Positions 46,307 through 56,185 are shown, numbered from the stretch's first letter. The stretch: DNA of 64,000 bases from DASZHJ01 sp963735465 (GCA_963735465.1 CAVTLA010000002.1:310001-374000); one strand, 5' to 3'. The notes: a model not told the origin generated them from the letters alone. Program-made: numbers and translations.

Positions 46307-47191
46307 CTACAGCGCCTCGGCGCCTGAGATGATCTCGATCAGTTCCTTGGTGATCGACGCCTGGCGCGAGCGGTTGTAGGTGATGGTCAGGCGGTCGATC
46401 ATGTCGCCGGCGTTGCGGGTCGCGTTGTCCATCGCGGTCATGCGCGCGCCCTGCTCGCTGGCGTTGTTCTCCAGAAGCGCGGTGAAGATCTGCACCGCCA
46501 GATTCCGCGGCAGCAACGCCTTCAGAATCTCCTCTTCGTCCGGCTCGAATTCGTAGACGCCCTGCACCGCCGGATCCGGCCGCGCCGCGTTCTCCGGCAC
46601 CGCGAAGGGGACGAGCTGCTGCTTGGTGACGATCTGCGTCATCGCCGACTTGAAGCGGTTGTAGATGATGCTGGCGACGTCGAACTCGCCGACATCGAAG
46701 AGGGCGTTCACGCGCTCGGCGATCCCGACCGCGTTGGCGAATTGCAGGCGGGGCCGGCCGATCTCCACCAGGCTGTCGAGGATCACCCTTGTGTAGTCGC
46801 GGCGGAGCCCGTCGCGGCCCTTGCGGCCGACGGTGAGGATCTTCACCGTCTTGCCGGCGCGCTCCAGCTCGCGGATGGTGCGGCGCGCCTCGCGCAGGAT
46901 GGTGGCGTTGAAGCCGCCGGCGAGGCCGCGGTCCGAGGTGGCGACGATCAGGAGATGCGTGTCCTGCTTGCCGGTGCCGGCGAGGAGCGGCGGCGCGTTG
47001 CCGCTGTCGACGATGCTGGCGGCGAGCGAGCCCAGCATGCGCTCCATGCGCAGGGCATAGGGACGTGCCGCCTCCGCCTGCTCCTGGGCGCGGCGCAGGC
47101 GCGAGGCCGCCACCATCTTCATCGCCGAGGTGATCTTCTGCGTCGACTTGACGCTGCGGATGCGGACCCGAAGGTCCTTGAGCGTGGCCAT
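46307..47191 (-). CDS. atpG: F1 ATP synthase subunit gamma
   Basis: 294 residues, intact. L-R-V-R-I-R-S-V-K-S-T-Q-K-I-T-S-A-M-K-M is the N-terminal helix of the rotor shaft and the C-terminal N-A-T-R-N-A-G-D-M-I helix pairs with it. It couples proton flow in F0 to the alpha/beta ring. Confidence 0.95.
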   Translation of the reverse strand: MATLKDLRVRIRSVKSTQKITSAMKMVAASRLRRAQEQAEAARPYALRMERMLGSLAASIVDSGNAPPLLAGTGKQDTHLLIVATSDRGLAGGFNATILREARRTIRELERAGKTVKILTVGRKGRDGLRRDYTRVILDSLVEIGRPRLQFANAVGIAERVNALFDVGEFDVASIIYNRFKSAMTQIVTKQQLVPFAVPENAARPDPAVQGVYEFEPDEEEILKALLPRNLAVQIFTALLENNASEQGARMTAMDNATRNAGDMIDRLTITYNRSRQASITKELIEIISGAEAL

Positions 47192-47209
47192 AGGCGCTCC
47201 GGCGCGTCC

Positions 47210-48740
<1,531 letters not shown>

Positions 48741-49302
48741 TTACTGAACCCCCTTCATCGCAAGCTGCAATCGGCTGAGCTTGCTCTTGATCGATGCATC
48801 CACCATGCGCGAGCCCACCTTGACGATGAGGCCGCCGATCAGGCTGGGATCGACGCGCAGGTCGACCGCGACCTTGCTGCCGACCGCCTTGCGCAGCTGC
48901 TCGTTGACGGCTTCCGTCTGGGCCGGCGTCAGCGGCTTGCGCCGCGGTCACCTCGGCGGTGACCTCGCCGCGCCGCACCGCCAGCACCGAGAGATAGCCC
49001 GATATCACGCCCGGCAGCACGAAGAGCCGCCGGTTGCGCGCGACCACGCCGAGGAAGTTCCGGGTGAGCTGGGAGAATCCCGCCTTCTCCGCGATCGCCG
49101 CCACTGCCTTCGCCTGCTCGGCGCGGGAGAGAACCGGGCTGCGGATCAGGCGGCGGAAATCCGCGCTCTCGTCCATCAGCGTGCGCAGCGCGCGCAGGTC
49201 GCCCGCCACCTCGTCGAGCACCTTGCGGTCGTCGGCCAGCTCGAACAGCGCATTGGCGTAACGCTCGGAGAGCCCGGAGACGCCTGTCGCTTCGGATGCC
49301 AC
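48741..49302 (-). CDS. atpH: F1 ATP synthase subunit delta, frameshifted
   Basis: Removing one base near 48938 gives a 186-residue delta subunit: L-S-E-R-Y-A-N-A-L-F-E-L-A at the N-terminus, then F-S-Q-L-T-R-N-F-L-G-V-V, V-T-A-E-V-T-A-A, and in the restored frame P-L-T-P-A-Q, I-G-G-L-I-V-K-V-G and D-A-S-I-K-S-K-L. It links F1 to the b subunits of F0. GTG start at 49302 with a GAGG site. First gene of the operon. Confidence 0.9.
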
Positions 49303-49594
49303 GTGAAAAGAACCCTCGAATGCCTTGGACGAGAGGCGAAAGCCGCCGTCGATTCCCTGAAACCGGCACTTTCCCGCGGAATTTCGGCTGGGTAAGCCCC
49401 GCCTTGTAACCCCCGGCGCGGAAAGCCGGCGGGTTTTAACATGCACTCCGGACCCGCGCAACCGCCGGGGAATGCGACGCTTTGACCGCGGTGAGGCGGG
49501 GTGGCGGCGGTGGTCCGGAGGCGGTGCGAGAGGGCGGCGGCGATTGATATTTTGCAACGTGCATCGAGCGCAGGGGTCCTCCGAAGGGAGGGGA

Positions 49595-49630
49595 AAATTG
49601 GGTTCGTTTCGCAGAAAACAGGTTTGTGCG
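49595..49630. repeat. 36-base dispersed repeat, copy 1
   Basis: First of two copies that share 34 of 36 bases; the first 26 bases, from AAATTGGG to AAAACA, are identical. The second copy is 208 bases downstream in the same orientation. Translated, such repeats yield the F-C-E-T-N-P-I or R-N-E-P-N-F strings that litter hypothetical proteins in many environmental genomes (from memory). Confidence 0.75.
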
Positions 49631-49717
49631 GTAGCGCACCGCAGACCGTCCATAAGGCCCGTCGCCCGCGAAGCGGATCGACGAGGACCCGGCGTGCAGC
49701 GCTGGGAGGGCGAGGGT

Positions 49718-49752
49718 CTCACCACGGAGGCACGGAGAACACGGAGGCGCAG
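49718..49752. repeat. CACGGAG-type dispersed repeat, copy 1
   Basis: Tandem-like ACCACGGAGGCACGGAG followed by AACACGGAGG. A related copy lies inverted at 61044-61073. Sequences of this type occur widely in intergenic DNA of unrelated bacteria; no transposase is visible here. Confidence 0.5.
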
Positions 49753-49802
49753 GATGACGACGTGCGCCATGGGAGGGTTACCCGCCCCTCGGGCGCCACA
49801 GG

Positions 49803-49838
49803 AAATTGGGTTCGTTTCGCAGAAAACATGTTTGCGCG
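49803..49838. repeat. 36-base dispersed repeat, copy 2
   Basis: Second copy of the repeat at 49595, with two mismatches (positions 27 and 33 of the repeat). Same orientation. Confidence 0.75.
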
Positions 49839-50202
49839 AGGAGCGCAGGTTGGTGGGGTGGCGGTCGCCGCCGGAGCGAGGCGGAAGAAGTCCCTGCGTA
49901 TCCCGTCTCGATCTGAACTTGCAGTCGCCATCAGCCTTCGCCTCCTTTCCGGATAGCGGCGATCCGCCTCCGGACTTACCGCATTTTACGTACACCCCGG
50001 ATCTCATGTAGGACCGCACCCTTCCCTATGCAAGCCCGCTCTGAGCCACGGAATTGCTAAGCGTGAGACGGTGAGTTCTTCCCTGGGACCGCGCTGAAAC
50101 TGTTTAGAGCTTTAGTCTTTGGAAAGACTATTTTCACGTGTTGGCCGCAGCGTATCGACCATGGGCTCCCTCACCCGCCACCGGTGAGATCGCGAGGGAA
50201 AA

Positions 50203-50676
50203 GTGGATGGATTTATGCGTGCGCCGCGACGCCGCCGACTGCTGCTCGCTGCGATCATCGCGCCGGCCGCACCGGTAATAATGATATTGGTCCCTCAACT
50301 GACCGGGCACGCGCGACTCAATTTGACAGATTGGGGCGACGATCTCGTCCTCGTCATGATTCTTTGCGGCGCCTACGCTCTGTCGCTGCTGCTGGGCGTG
50401 CCCGCGTACTTGATCGTACGTCGGCTTCGACGTCAGAGCGCGCCTATATACCTGCTGGCCGGTTTCTGCATTGGCGCGGTCTCAATTCCCCTGGTGATTC
50501 TCGGCATATTCTCATGGGCTCTTCTCAGCCGAGGATTTGAGAAGCTCATCGTGATCGCATCGCCTTTTGCGCGCGAGGCCGACAAGGTTCTTGGAGCGTC
50601 CGTCGGTATTGGGCTCTTGTTCGCCCCCATCGGCTTGCTGTTTTGGTTCATCGCCCGACCGAATCAAAATCCGTGA
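50203..50676 (+). CDS. hypothetical membrane protein
   Basis: 157 residues with four hydrophobic segments (about 13-33, 47-70, 80-103 and 130-150) and a basic N-terminus. No family recognised. GTG at 50203 lies close behind a GAGGGA site; an ATG at 50215 in the same frame is an alternative. Base composition is lower in G+C than flanking DNA, like the rest of the 50.1-52.5 kb island. Confidence 0.55.
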   Translation: MDGFMRAPRRRRLLLAAIIAPAAPVIMILVPQLTGHARLNLTDWGDDLVLVMILCGAYALSLLLGVPAYLIVRRLRRQSAPIYLLAGFCIGAVSIPLVILGIFSWALLSRGFEKLIVIASPFAREADKVLGASVGIGLLFAPIGLLFWFIARPNQNP

Positions 50677-50697
50677 AAGCTTTCCGGCCCAATTTGC

Positions 50698-50858
50698 CCG
50701 GTATCGTCAGTTGGACAGTTATCAGCGGCTGCTTCGTGACTGCCGTGATCCAGCGCATCATGGGCCCGGAAATATCGAACTCCCTGGTGCGAAGCGCTGG
50801 CGTTGTCCCGGAATGGCTTCTGGGCCGCGAAGCGCGGCCGCTGGAATTTGAATCAGGC
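50698..50858 (+). pseudogene. truncated copy of the rhomboid gene 5' region
   Basis: About 53 codons closely match residues 39-91 of the intact rhomboid at 51481: P-G-I-V-S-W-T, T-A-V-I-Q-R-I-M-G-P-E and V-V-P-E-W-L-L-G-R-E-A-R-P. Similarity stops a few bases before the GGGGACACAATA repeat at 50864. It has no credible start and lacks all catalytic residues, so it is a remnant left by duplication or recombination. Confidence 0.75.
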
Positions 50859-50861
50859 GTA

Positions 50862-50960
50862 GGTTCCGGGGACACAATATATAATTCCCGGAGTTCCGGA
50901 ATTCCGCGCTGCGATGATCAGTATTATGTCCCCGGAATTCGTGATCTGTCCCCGGAATTC
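50862..50960. repeat. cluster of GGGGACACAATA-type inverted repeats
   Basis: TTCCGGGGACACAATA (50864-50879) and TATTATGTCCCCGGAA (50922-50937) are inverted copies with one mismatch, able to form a hairpin with a 42-base loop. A further TGTCCCCGGAATTC lies at 50947-50960, and a GGAATTCC palindrome at 50898-50905. The style recalls REP-type elements associated with IS200-like (RAYT) transposases; none is encoded here. Confidence 0.65.
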
Positions 50961-51066
50961 ACGGGTGATCGAGTATGTGCTGTCGCCGATCTTGTAATAT
51001 CGGCAGGAAGCGATGAGGGAGATGTGAGTCTCTTGAGATCAAATTAACTAACAGGAGCAATGCACG

Positions 51067-51423
51067 ATGTCGCCTGCGGAACCTGACAGCCCGGGCTCTT
51101 CCAACGCAACGGGGGAAAGTTCGTCCACGAAATGGTGGTGGCTAGATCTTTTCCCTGCACGCTGGTCGGTAGAAGAGCGCCGCACCCGAACGCTACTCTG
51201 TTTGACGACCCTCTCGATTTATATCGCGCTCTTTTTGCCTGAAGTGTGGATCTTCGGAATGCTCCGCATTGAAGACCATATCGGTGCGTTGCTGACGATA
51301 TTTACAGCCCTCATTCCGGCTGTGTTTCTCTCACGACCGATTGGTGTACGCCTCTGCCCTGAATTGGTTAGTCAAGCTGATGCCAACGCGGCGAGACGGC
51401 TCGCCTCACGTAAACAGTCCTGA
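51067..51423 (+). CDS. small hypothetical membrane protein
   Basis: 118 residues: a Ser-rich polar N-terminus with W-W-W-L-D-L-F-P at 23-30, two membrane segments (about 43-65 and 73-95) and a short basic tail. No family recognised. ATG with an AGGAG sequence about 11 bases upstream. It sits between the rhomboid fragment and the intact rhomboid gene and shares their lower G+C. Confidence 0.55.
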   Translation: MSPAEPDSPGSSNATGESSSTKWWWLDLFPARWSVEERRTRTLLCLTTLSIYIALFLPEVWIFGMLRIEDHIGALLTIFTALIPAVFLSRPIGVRLCPELVSQADANAARRLASRKQS

Positions 51424-51480
51424 GGATGCAAGGGGCCCATTGGATTCGGAATAACGCGCTAGTTTGCGGAGGGTCACAGG

Positions 51481-52437
51481 ATGTTTAGCGGATTTAGTCT
51501 CCTCCTAAGGATACTCGGAATTCCGGGGACGCAATACATGACCGACGACTTAAGTCTCGAAACCGATCCTAAACTGAGCACCGACCCCGTTTCGCCCGGC
51601 ATCGTCAGTTGGACAATCATCGGCGGCTGCGTCGCAACAGCCGTGATCCAGCGCATCATGGGTCCCGAAATGTCGGACTCGCTGGTACGGCGCGCTGGCG
51701 TAGTTCCTGAATGGCTTCTTGGCCGCGAAGCGCGACCGATAGAATTCGACTTAGTGCCGACTTGGCTTACGCCGCTGACCAGCATCTTCGTTCACGATGG
51801 GATGGCACTGCACATTCTTGCGGGCGGTCTCTGGCTGGCACTTTTCGGTCCAAAGCTCGAAAGAACGTTCGGCCTCGTGCGTTACGTCGCGCTGCTGGTG
51901 ACCTGCGCCTATGCAATAGTGATCTTTGAAGCGCTTGCATTGCCGCTCTCCGGCCCGCTTGTGGGCGTAAGCGGCCTTGGTGTTGCTGTCCTCGGAGCAA
52001 GCATCGTCATCCGATCCAAAGCAATTCTCCGCGTCGGCTTCGGTCCGCCTGGGTGGATCATGCCCATGCCCGCCAGTTTCCTCGCAGTAATTTTTCTCGT
52101 CCTCGATCTGACGTTGACGTTCGACGACATGCGGCAGCAAGCCAGATGGGATACCGCATACGCCGGCCACCTCTCCGGCATTCTGTTTGGAATTGCGGCT
52201 GCCGTGCTCCTGAAGCCGCCGAATGTCGCCCTCTTCGACAGCGACAGGCCGTGGCCGTCCTCTGCAGAGCTGGAGGATATGGTCCGGGACAGCAACGCTG
52301 ACGCGATCGAGCGGACGCGGAAATATACGATAGCGTGGCGCGACGGCCGGATCGCAAATCGATGGCTTATCCTGCTGGTTTGTGTGGCTGCCATCATGAT
52401 CGTTGGTGTCGCTCTCGCCCGCGTCCTTCACCTTTAG
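51481..52437 (+). CDS. rhomboid family intramembrane serine protease
   Basis: 318 residues with several membrane segments. The catalytic dyad is present: serine 164 in G-V-S-G and histidine 230 in A-G-H-L-S-G. The F-V-H-D-G-M-A-L-H-I-L-A block and G-P-K-L-E-R-T-F-G-L-V-R match rhomboid segment 2 and loop. A further membrane anchor lies near the C-terminus (295-316). The ATG at 51481 has a strong GGAGGG site; the ATG at 51538 is the alternative. Residues 11-19 of the longer form are encoded by the GGAATTCCGGGGAC repeat. Rhomboids cleave membrane proteins within the bilayer; substrate unknown. Confidence 0.82.
   Translation: MFSGFSLLLRILGIPGTQYMTDDLSLETDPKLSTDPVSPGIVSWTIIGGCVATAVIQRIMGPEMSDSLVRRAGVVPEWLLGREARPIEFDLVPTWLTPLTSIFVHDGMALHILAGGLWLALFGPKLERTFGLVRYVALLVTCAYAIVIFEALALPLSGPLVGVSGLGVAVLGASIVIRSKAILRVGFGPPGWIMPMPASFLAVIFLVLDLTLTFDDMRQQARWDTAYAGHLSGILFGIAAAVLLKPPNVALFDSDRPWPSSAELEDMVRDSNADAIERTRKYTIAWRDGRIANRWLILLVCVAAIMIVGVALARVLHL
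51517..51536. repeat. GGGGACACAATA-type repeat at the rhomboid start
   Basis: GGAATTCCGGGGACGCAATA, same family as the elements at 50862-50960 and 52486. It lies between two possible start codons of the rhomboid gene and supplies a GGGGA that could serve as ribosome site for the downstream ATG. Confidence 0.65.
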
Positions 52438-52485
52438 CCGCGGACGACTGTCAATGACGGCCGGAGCGAAATTTCCGCGGTAGCC

Positions 52486-52518
52486 CGAATTCCGTGGACA
52501 CAATACCTAATTACTCCG
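52486..52518. repeat. GGGGACACAATA-type repeat after the rhomboid gene
   Basis: CGAATTCCGTGGACACAATA followed by CCTAATTACTCCG, 48 bases beyond the rhomboid stop. With the copies at 50862 and 51517 it brackets the rhomboid gene and its fragment. Confidence 0.6.
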
Positions 52519-52548
52519 CCTCCTCACGACCTGAAGCATGACCCCGCC

Positions 52549-53551
52549 TCAGTGCCCGGCGTGGATCGCGCGCAGCTCCTTCTCGAGTGCTACGGCAAGC
52601 CGCGCGTTGCGCTTGTCGGCCCGGCGCCAGTCGGCGACGACGGGGGCGAAGGCGGTGCGCCAGCGCGTCGCATCGGCGCCGGCGGGCTCGACGATGGACT
52701 GGGTCGGATCGGTTTTCAATTCCGCGACGACGCGCGCGCGCTCGGTGTCGAAGGCGCGGCCGAAATCGCGGGCGAGCTCCACGCCCTTGTGCCGGTCGAT
52801 GGCGGCCTTCGCCGCCGCCGGCAGCCGGTCGTAGGAGGCGCGGTTCATGACATAGCCCAGCATCACGCCGCCGAGCGGATAGGCCAGATGGTTATGGGCG
52901 GCCTTCAGCGTGCCGAAGGTGTTGGAGCCGACCCAGTCGGCGACGACGCCGTCGAACTCGCGATCGACGAGGGTCTTGGCGGCGCGCGGCGTCACGTAGG
53001 TGTTCGGACATCTGGGCGCCGAGCCTGGCGAAGAGCGCGATGGTCAGCCTGGCGTTGGTGTTCCAGCGCTTGCCGTTGAGATCCTCGGGGAGGCGCACGG
53101 GATATGTCGAATGCGCGACCGAGGGCGCCGCCACCAGCACCGCGAGGGGCACCAGGTTCTCGAAGCCGGTGAGCAGCCCCTTCTGCTGCATCCGCGTCGC
53201 GGCGACGGAGGCCTCCGTCGCGTTCGCCAGCATTCCCGGCTGCATGAAGGCGTCCTGGTCGCGGAAGCGGTCGGGATAGTTCGGCAGCACGATGAAGGCG
53301 ATGTCGGCCTTCCCCGACAGCACCAGGGCGAGATGCTCGATCGGATCCTTGGTGAAGCCCTGGGGACGGTTGTCGATGACGAGGGCGCCGTGGCTGTCGG
53401 CGACGACTTTCTCCGCCCAGGGCTTCCAGGTGCCGGCGTAGACGAAGGCGTCCGCGGGCTCGTGCGTGGCGAAGATGAGCGTCGTCGGATCCGCGCTCGC
53501 CGCGCCCACTCCCCAAAGCATGGCCGCAAGCACAGCAAGGTGCAACCGCAT
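52549..53551 (-). CDS. TRAP transporter substrate-binding protein (DctP family), frameshifted
   Basis: Removing one base near 52999 gives a 333-residue DctP-type protein. A signal peptide (1-20, cleavage A-S-A) precedes T-T-L-I-F-A-T-H-E-P; the second frame holds G-V-V-A-D-W-V-G-S-N-T-F-G and the A-K-A-A-I-D-R-H-K-G helix typical of the C-terminal lobe. Such proteins bind organic acids for sodium-driven TRAP import. No DctQ/DctM membrane genes are nearby, so it is an orphan binding protein, or its partners lie elsewhere. Confidence 0.8.
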
Positions 53552-53640
53552 CGGTGTTCATCCTCCCCGAGATTTGCGGGTGAGGATAAGGAGCGGGGCT
53601 GGAGGCGGCAAGGAGATCGGCAGCGTTGCGGTGGCGGTGC

Positions 53641-53761
53641 GTCCTTCGACGCGCGGCCCAACGGGCCGCTTGCTCAGGATGAGGTGCCTGGGAGATGGCG
53701 AAAAGAAAAACGCCTCATCCTGAGCAAGCGAAGCGCCCTCATCCTGAGCTTGTCGAAGGAC
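53641..53761. repeat. imperfect inverted repeat (GTCCTTCGAC ... GTCGAAGGAC), copy 1
   Basis: Left arm 53641-53684 and right arm 53713-53761 are inverted versions of GTCCTTCGAC ... CTCAGGATGAGG; the right arm holds two successive CCTCATCCTGAGC units. A second copy is at 56081-56185. From memory, palindromes of this kind are common between genes in alphaproteobacteria. Confidence 0.7.
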
Positions 53762-53795
53762 GAAGGACGCAACCTTGCCTGGGCCGCTATTGGAC

Positions 53796-54197
53796 TCACC
53801 CGGCGGCGCGGGTGGCAAGATTGGCGAGCGCCTTGCCGAGCGCCGCCACCGCCGGCTCCGTCTCGGGGCCAAGGCCATAGCGATGGGCGAGCCAGCCGAT
53901 GTCGGAATAGGTGAGCCAGACTTTTCCGGAGGCATCCTCCCACGCCAGCATTTTCAGCGGCAGGTCGAGGCCGATGGTCTGGCGGGACTGCATCAGCGGC
54001 GTGCCGCCCTTGGGATTGCCGAAGATCAGCAGCTGGGTCGGCCGGAGCGGCATCTCGACCGCCGCGGCGCCCGCGCCGTGATCGATGCGCGCGAAAACCG
54101 TGAGCCCGGCGGCTTTGACCGCGGCCTCCAGCCGGTCGATGGTCTCCTGCACCGGATGGTGGCTCGCCATGGTGACGAGACCGTCGTCGGACATCAT
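53796..54197 (-). CDS. DUF302 domain-containing protein
   Basis: 133 residues. S-H-H-P-V-Q-E-T-I-D-R-L, V-F-A-R-I-D-H-G-A-G-A and L-L-I-F-G-N-P-K-G-G-T-P-L-M are the DUF302 signatures; the end reads V-W-L-T-Y-S-D-I-G-W-L-A-H-R. The family is small and cytoplasmic with unknown role, sometimes fused to or beside redox proteins. AGGAG ribosome site before two consecutive ATG codons; the first was taken. Followed upstream by a chloroperoxidase-like gene on the same strand, 71 bases away. Confidence 0.88.
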   Translation of the reverse strand: MMSDDGLVTMASHHPVQETIDRLEAAVKAAGLTVFARIDHGAGAAAVEMPLRPTQLLIFGNPKGGTPLMQSRQTIGLDLPLKMLAWEDASGKVWLTYSDIGWLAHRYGLGPETEPAVAALGKALANLATRAAG

Positions 54198-54268
54198 CGC
54201 TCTCCTGCTCCGGCGCCGCACGGGCGGCAGGGCCGCCGTCCCGAAAGACGGCGGCCCTCGGTGTCGCG

Positions 54269-55093
54269 TCAGTCCCGCAGGAACGCCAGCAGGTCGGCGT
54301 TGATGGTCTCGGCCTCGGTCGTCGGCATGCCGTGGGGAAACCCTTTGTAGGTCTTCAGCGTGCCTTTCTTCAGCAGCTTCGCCGACAGCGGCCCGGCGGC
54401 GACGTAGGGGACGATCTGGTCGTCCTCGCTGTGCATCACCAGGACAGGCACCGTGATCTTCTTCAGATCTTCGGTTAAGTCGGTCTGGGAGAAGGCGACG
54501 ATGCCGTCGTAGTGCGCCTTGGCGCCGCCCATCATGCCCTGGCGCCACCAGTTCCAGATCACCGGCTGGGAGGTTTTCGCGCCGGGCCGGTTGTAGCCAT
54601 AGAAGGGACCGGCCGCCACATCGTAATAGAACTGCGACCGGTTGCCGGCGAGCGCCGTCTGAAACCCGTCGAACACCTCCTTGGGGAGCCCCAGGGGATT
54701 GGCCGCCGTCTTCAGCATCAGCGGCGGGATCGCGCTGATGATCGCCGCCTTCGCCACCTGGCTGTCGCCGTGGCGCGCCAGGTAGCGCACCACCTCGCCA
54801 CCGCCGGTGGAATGGCCGATGTGGATCACGTTCTTCAGATTGAGCTGCGCGGTCACCGCCGCGAGGTCGTCCGCATAGTGATCGAGATCGTGGCCATCGG
54901 CGGTCTGGGTCGAGCGGCCATGGCCGCGCCGGTCATGGGCGATCACGCGATAGCCCTTGCCGAGGAAGAACAGCATCTGCGCGTCCCAGTCGTCGGCCGA
55001 CAGCGGCCAGCCGTGACTGAACACGATCGGCTGACCGGTGCCCCAGTCCTTGTAATAGATCTCGATGCCGTCCTTGGTCTTGACCGTGGCCAT
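54269..55093 (-). CDS. alpha/beta hydrolase, non-haem chloroperoxidase / arylesterase-like
   Basis: 274 residues. The oxyanion segment S-H-G-W-P-L-S, D-R-R-G-H-G-R-S and the nucleophile elbow G-H-S-T-G-G-G-E are the hallmarks of cofactor-free haloperoxidases; the acid lies in H-S-E-D-D and the histidine in G-F-P-H-G-M. Such proteins hydrolyse esters or make peracids. No signal peptide. ATG with a GGGAG site. Confidence 0.92.
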   Translation of the reverse strand: MATVKTKDGIEIYYKDWGTGQPIVFSHGWPLSADDWDAQMLFFLGKGYRVIAHDRRGHGRSTQTADGHDLDHYADDLAAVTAQLNLKNVIHIGHSTGGGEVVRYLARHGDSQVAKAAIISAIPPLMLKTAANPLGLPKEVFDGFQTALAGNRSQFYYDVAAGPFYGYNRPGAKTSQPVIWNWWRQGMMGGAKAHYDGIVAFSQTDLTEDLKKITVPVLVMHSEDDQIVPYVAAGPLSAKLLKKGTLKTYKGFPHGMPTTEAETINADLLAFLRD

Positions 55094-55268
55094 GTGATTG
55101 TTCTCCCTGCCCCGATTGTCGGGGGATTGCCGCCGATGAAGCTGATATCGATGGACGGGGAACGCGCCCCGCCGCGTTGCCCACACTCTCATCTTTATTC
55201 AGGGGCGTCGCGCGGTCGATCTTGCGCTGGACCGCGCGGGACTGCGGGGTTATTCCGCGGCCGCGGCG

Positions 55269-55991
55269 CTAGCAGACCGGCCGGCGGGAAATATCCAGAG
55301 CGCCGAGCGCGCGGGCGTCCCACAACCGGCGCACCAGCGCGTCGGCGCCGTACTTGCGCTTGAAGTCGACTTCCTGCCGGTGGATCGGAATCGCCGCATA
55401 GATATGAAGCGGCTCGCCATTCTCCAGCGCGACGCGGCCGAAGCCGGCCCCGAAGGGCGCCGGCGGAGTCAGCAGCCAGCAGCAGAGCTCGGTATTGTCG
55501 GCGAAGGGCCGCGGCGGATCGCCGTTGGGGATCGTGTGGCCATAGCTCAGCCAGGTCCGGTATTCGTGCGGCATCCGCGCCAGCTTGTAGAGCCAGCGCA
55601 GCGGCCAGTAGTTGCGCTCGTCCCCGATGTCGCTCTGGGTGAGTGGCCAGTGCGGCGGCAGGCACATCGCCAGCTCCGCCCAGCGCATGTGCGGCAGCTC
55701 CTGCGGCACGGTCATCGGCCGGCGGCTCATGCCCTCGGTCATCAACACGCGCAGGGGCAATCTCTCGGAGGGCTCATGGACATGCACGTCGATGTGCACG
55801 AACTCGGAAACGATCTCGTGCCAGACATTCTCCGCCGTGCCGAGATGCGCCCGCACATGCGTCGCCAGCGCCCTGCCATGCGGCCAGTCATAGGTCGCCG
55901 GCTGCAACTCCTCCGTGATGCGCCGATGCCGCCAGGTCGGCGATCCCGCGGCGCCCGGCTCTCCCTTGCTCCTGGTCTCGTACGCACCCAT
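55269..55991 (-). CDS. suppressor of fused (SUFU) domain protein
   Basis: 240 residues matching the bacterial SUFU fold: L-R-V-L-M-T-E-G-M-S-R-R-P-M-T-V-P, A-E-L-A-M-C-L-P-P-H-W-P-L, M-P-H-E-Y-R-T-W-L-S-Y-G-H-T-I-P-N-G and L-C-C-W-L-L-T-P-P. In bacteria SUFU domains are often predicted immunity proteins of toxin systems; no toxin gene is visible beside it. Cytoplasmic. Confidence 0.88.
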   Translation of the reverse strand: MGAYETRSKGEPGAAGSPTWRHRRITEELQPATYDWPHGRALATHVRAHLGTAENVWHEIVSEFVHIDVHVHEPSERLPLRVLMTEGMSRRPMTVPQELPHMRWAELAMCLPPHWPLTQSDIGDERNYWPLRWLYKLARMPHEYRTWLSYGHTIPNGDPPRPFADNTELCCWLLTPPAPFGAGFGRVALENGEPLHIYAAIPIHRQEVDFKRKYGADALVRRLWDARALGALDISRRPVC

Positions 55992-56080
55992 GCGCCCACT
56001 CCGATGCGCAAATCACGTTATGGACGAGGCTAGAACAAACAGAGAACTTACGCAAGTGGCGCGCTGCAGAACGATCGTGC

Positions 56081-56185
56081 GTCCTTCGACGCGCTCGCTC
56101 CGCTCGCTTGCTCAGGATGAGGAGCTTTCCTTTTTTGCAATCTCAAATCGTCCTCATCCTGAGCAAGCGAAGCGCGTCGAAGGAC
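56081..56185. repeat. imperfect inverted repeat (GTCCTTCGAC ... GTCGAAGGAC), copy 2
   Basis: Left arm 56081-56123 and right arm 56151-56185 are inverted and closely match copy 1 at 53641. It lies between the SUFU gene and priA on the minus strand and could act as a transcript-end hairpin. Confidence 0.7.

Larger units (their letters stand above)
49303..50202. other. 900-base non-coding stretch upstream of the atp operon with dispersed repeats
   Basis: It should hold the atp promoter on the minus strand near 49303-49450, but no clear -35/-10 pair is visible. From 49590 on it contains two copies of a 36-base repeat and one copy of a CACGGAG-type repeat. Open frames across it give Arg/Pro-rich translations without homology and are not credible genes. 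Confidence 0.6.

Noticed and set aside
49472..50011. 179-residue plus-strand open frame in the repeat region
   Set aside because: Arg/Pro-rich translation of repeats, no ribosome site, no recognisable family.
50643..51047. 134-residue open frame over the rhomboid fragment
   Set aside because: The rhomboid-like part is a remnant and the rest is translated repeat sequence; treated as a pseudogene.
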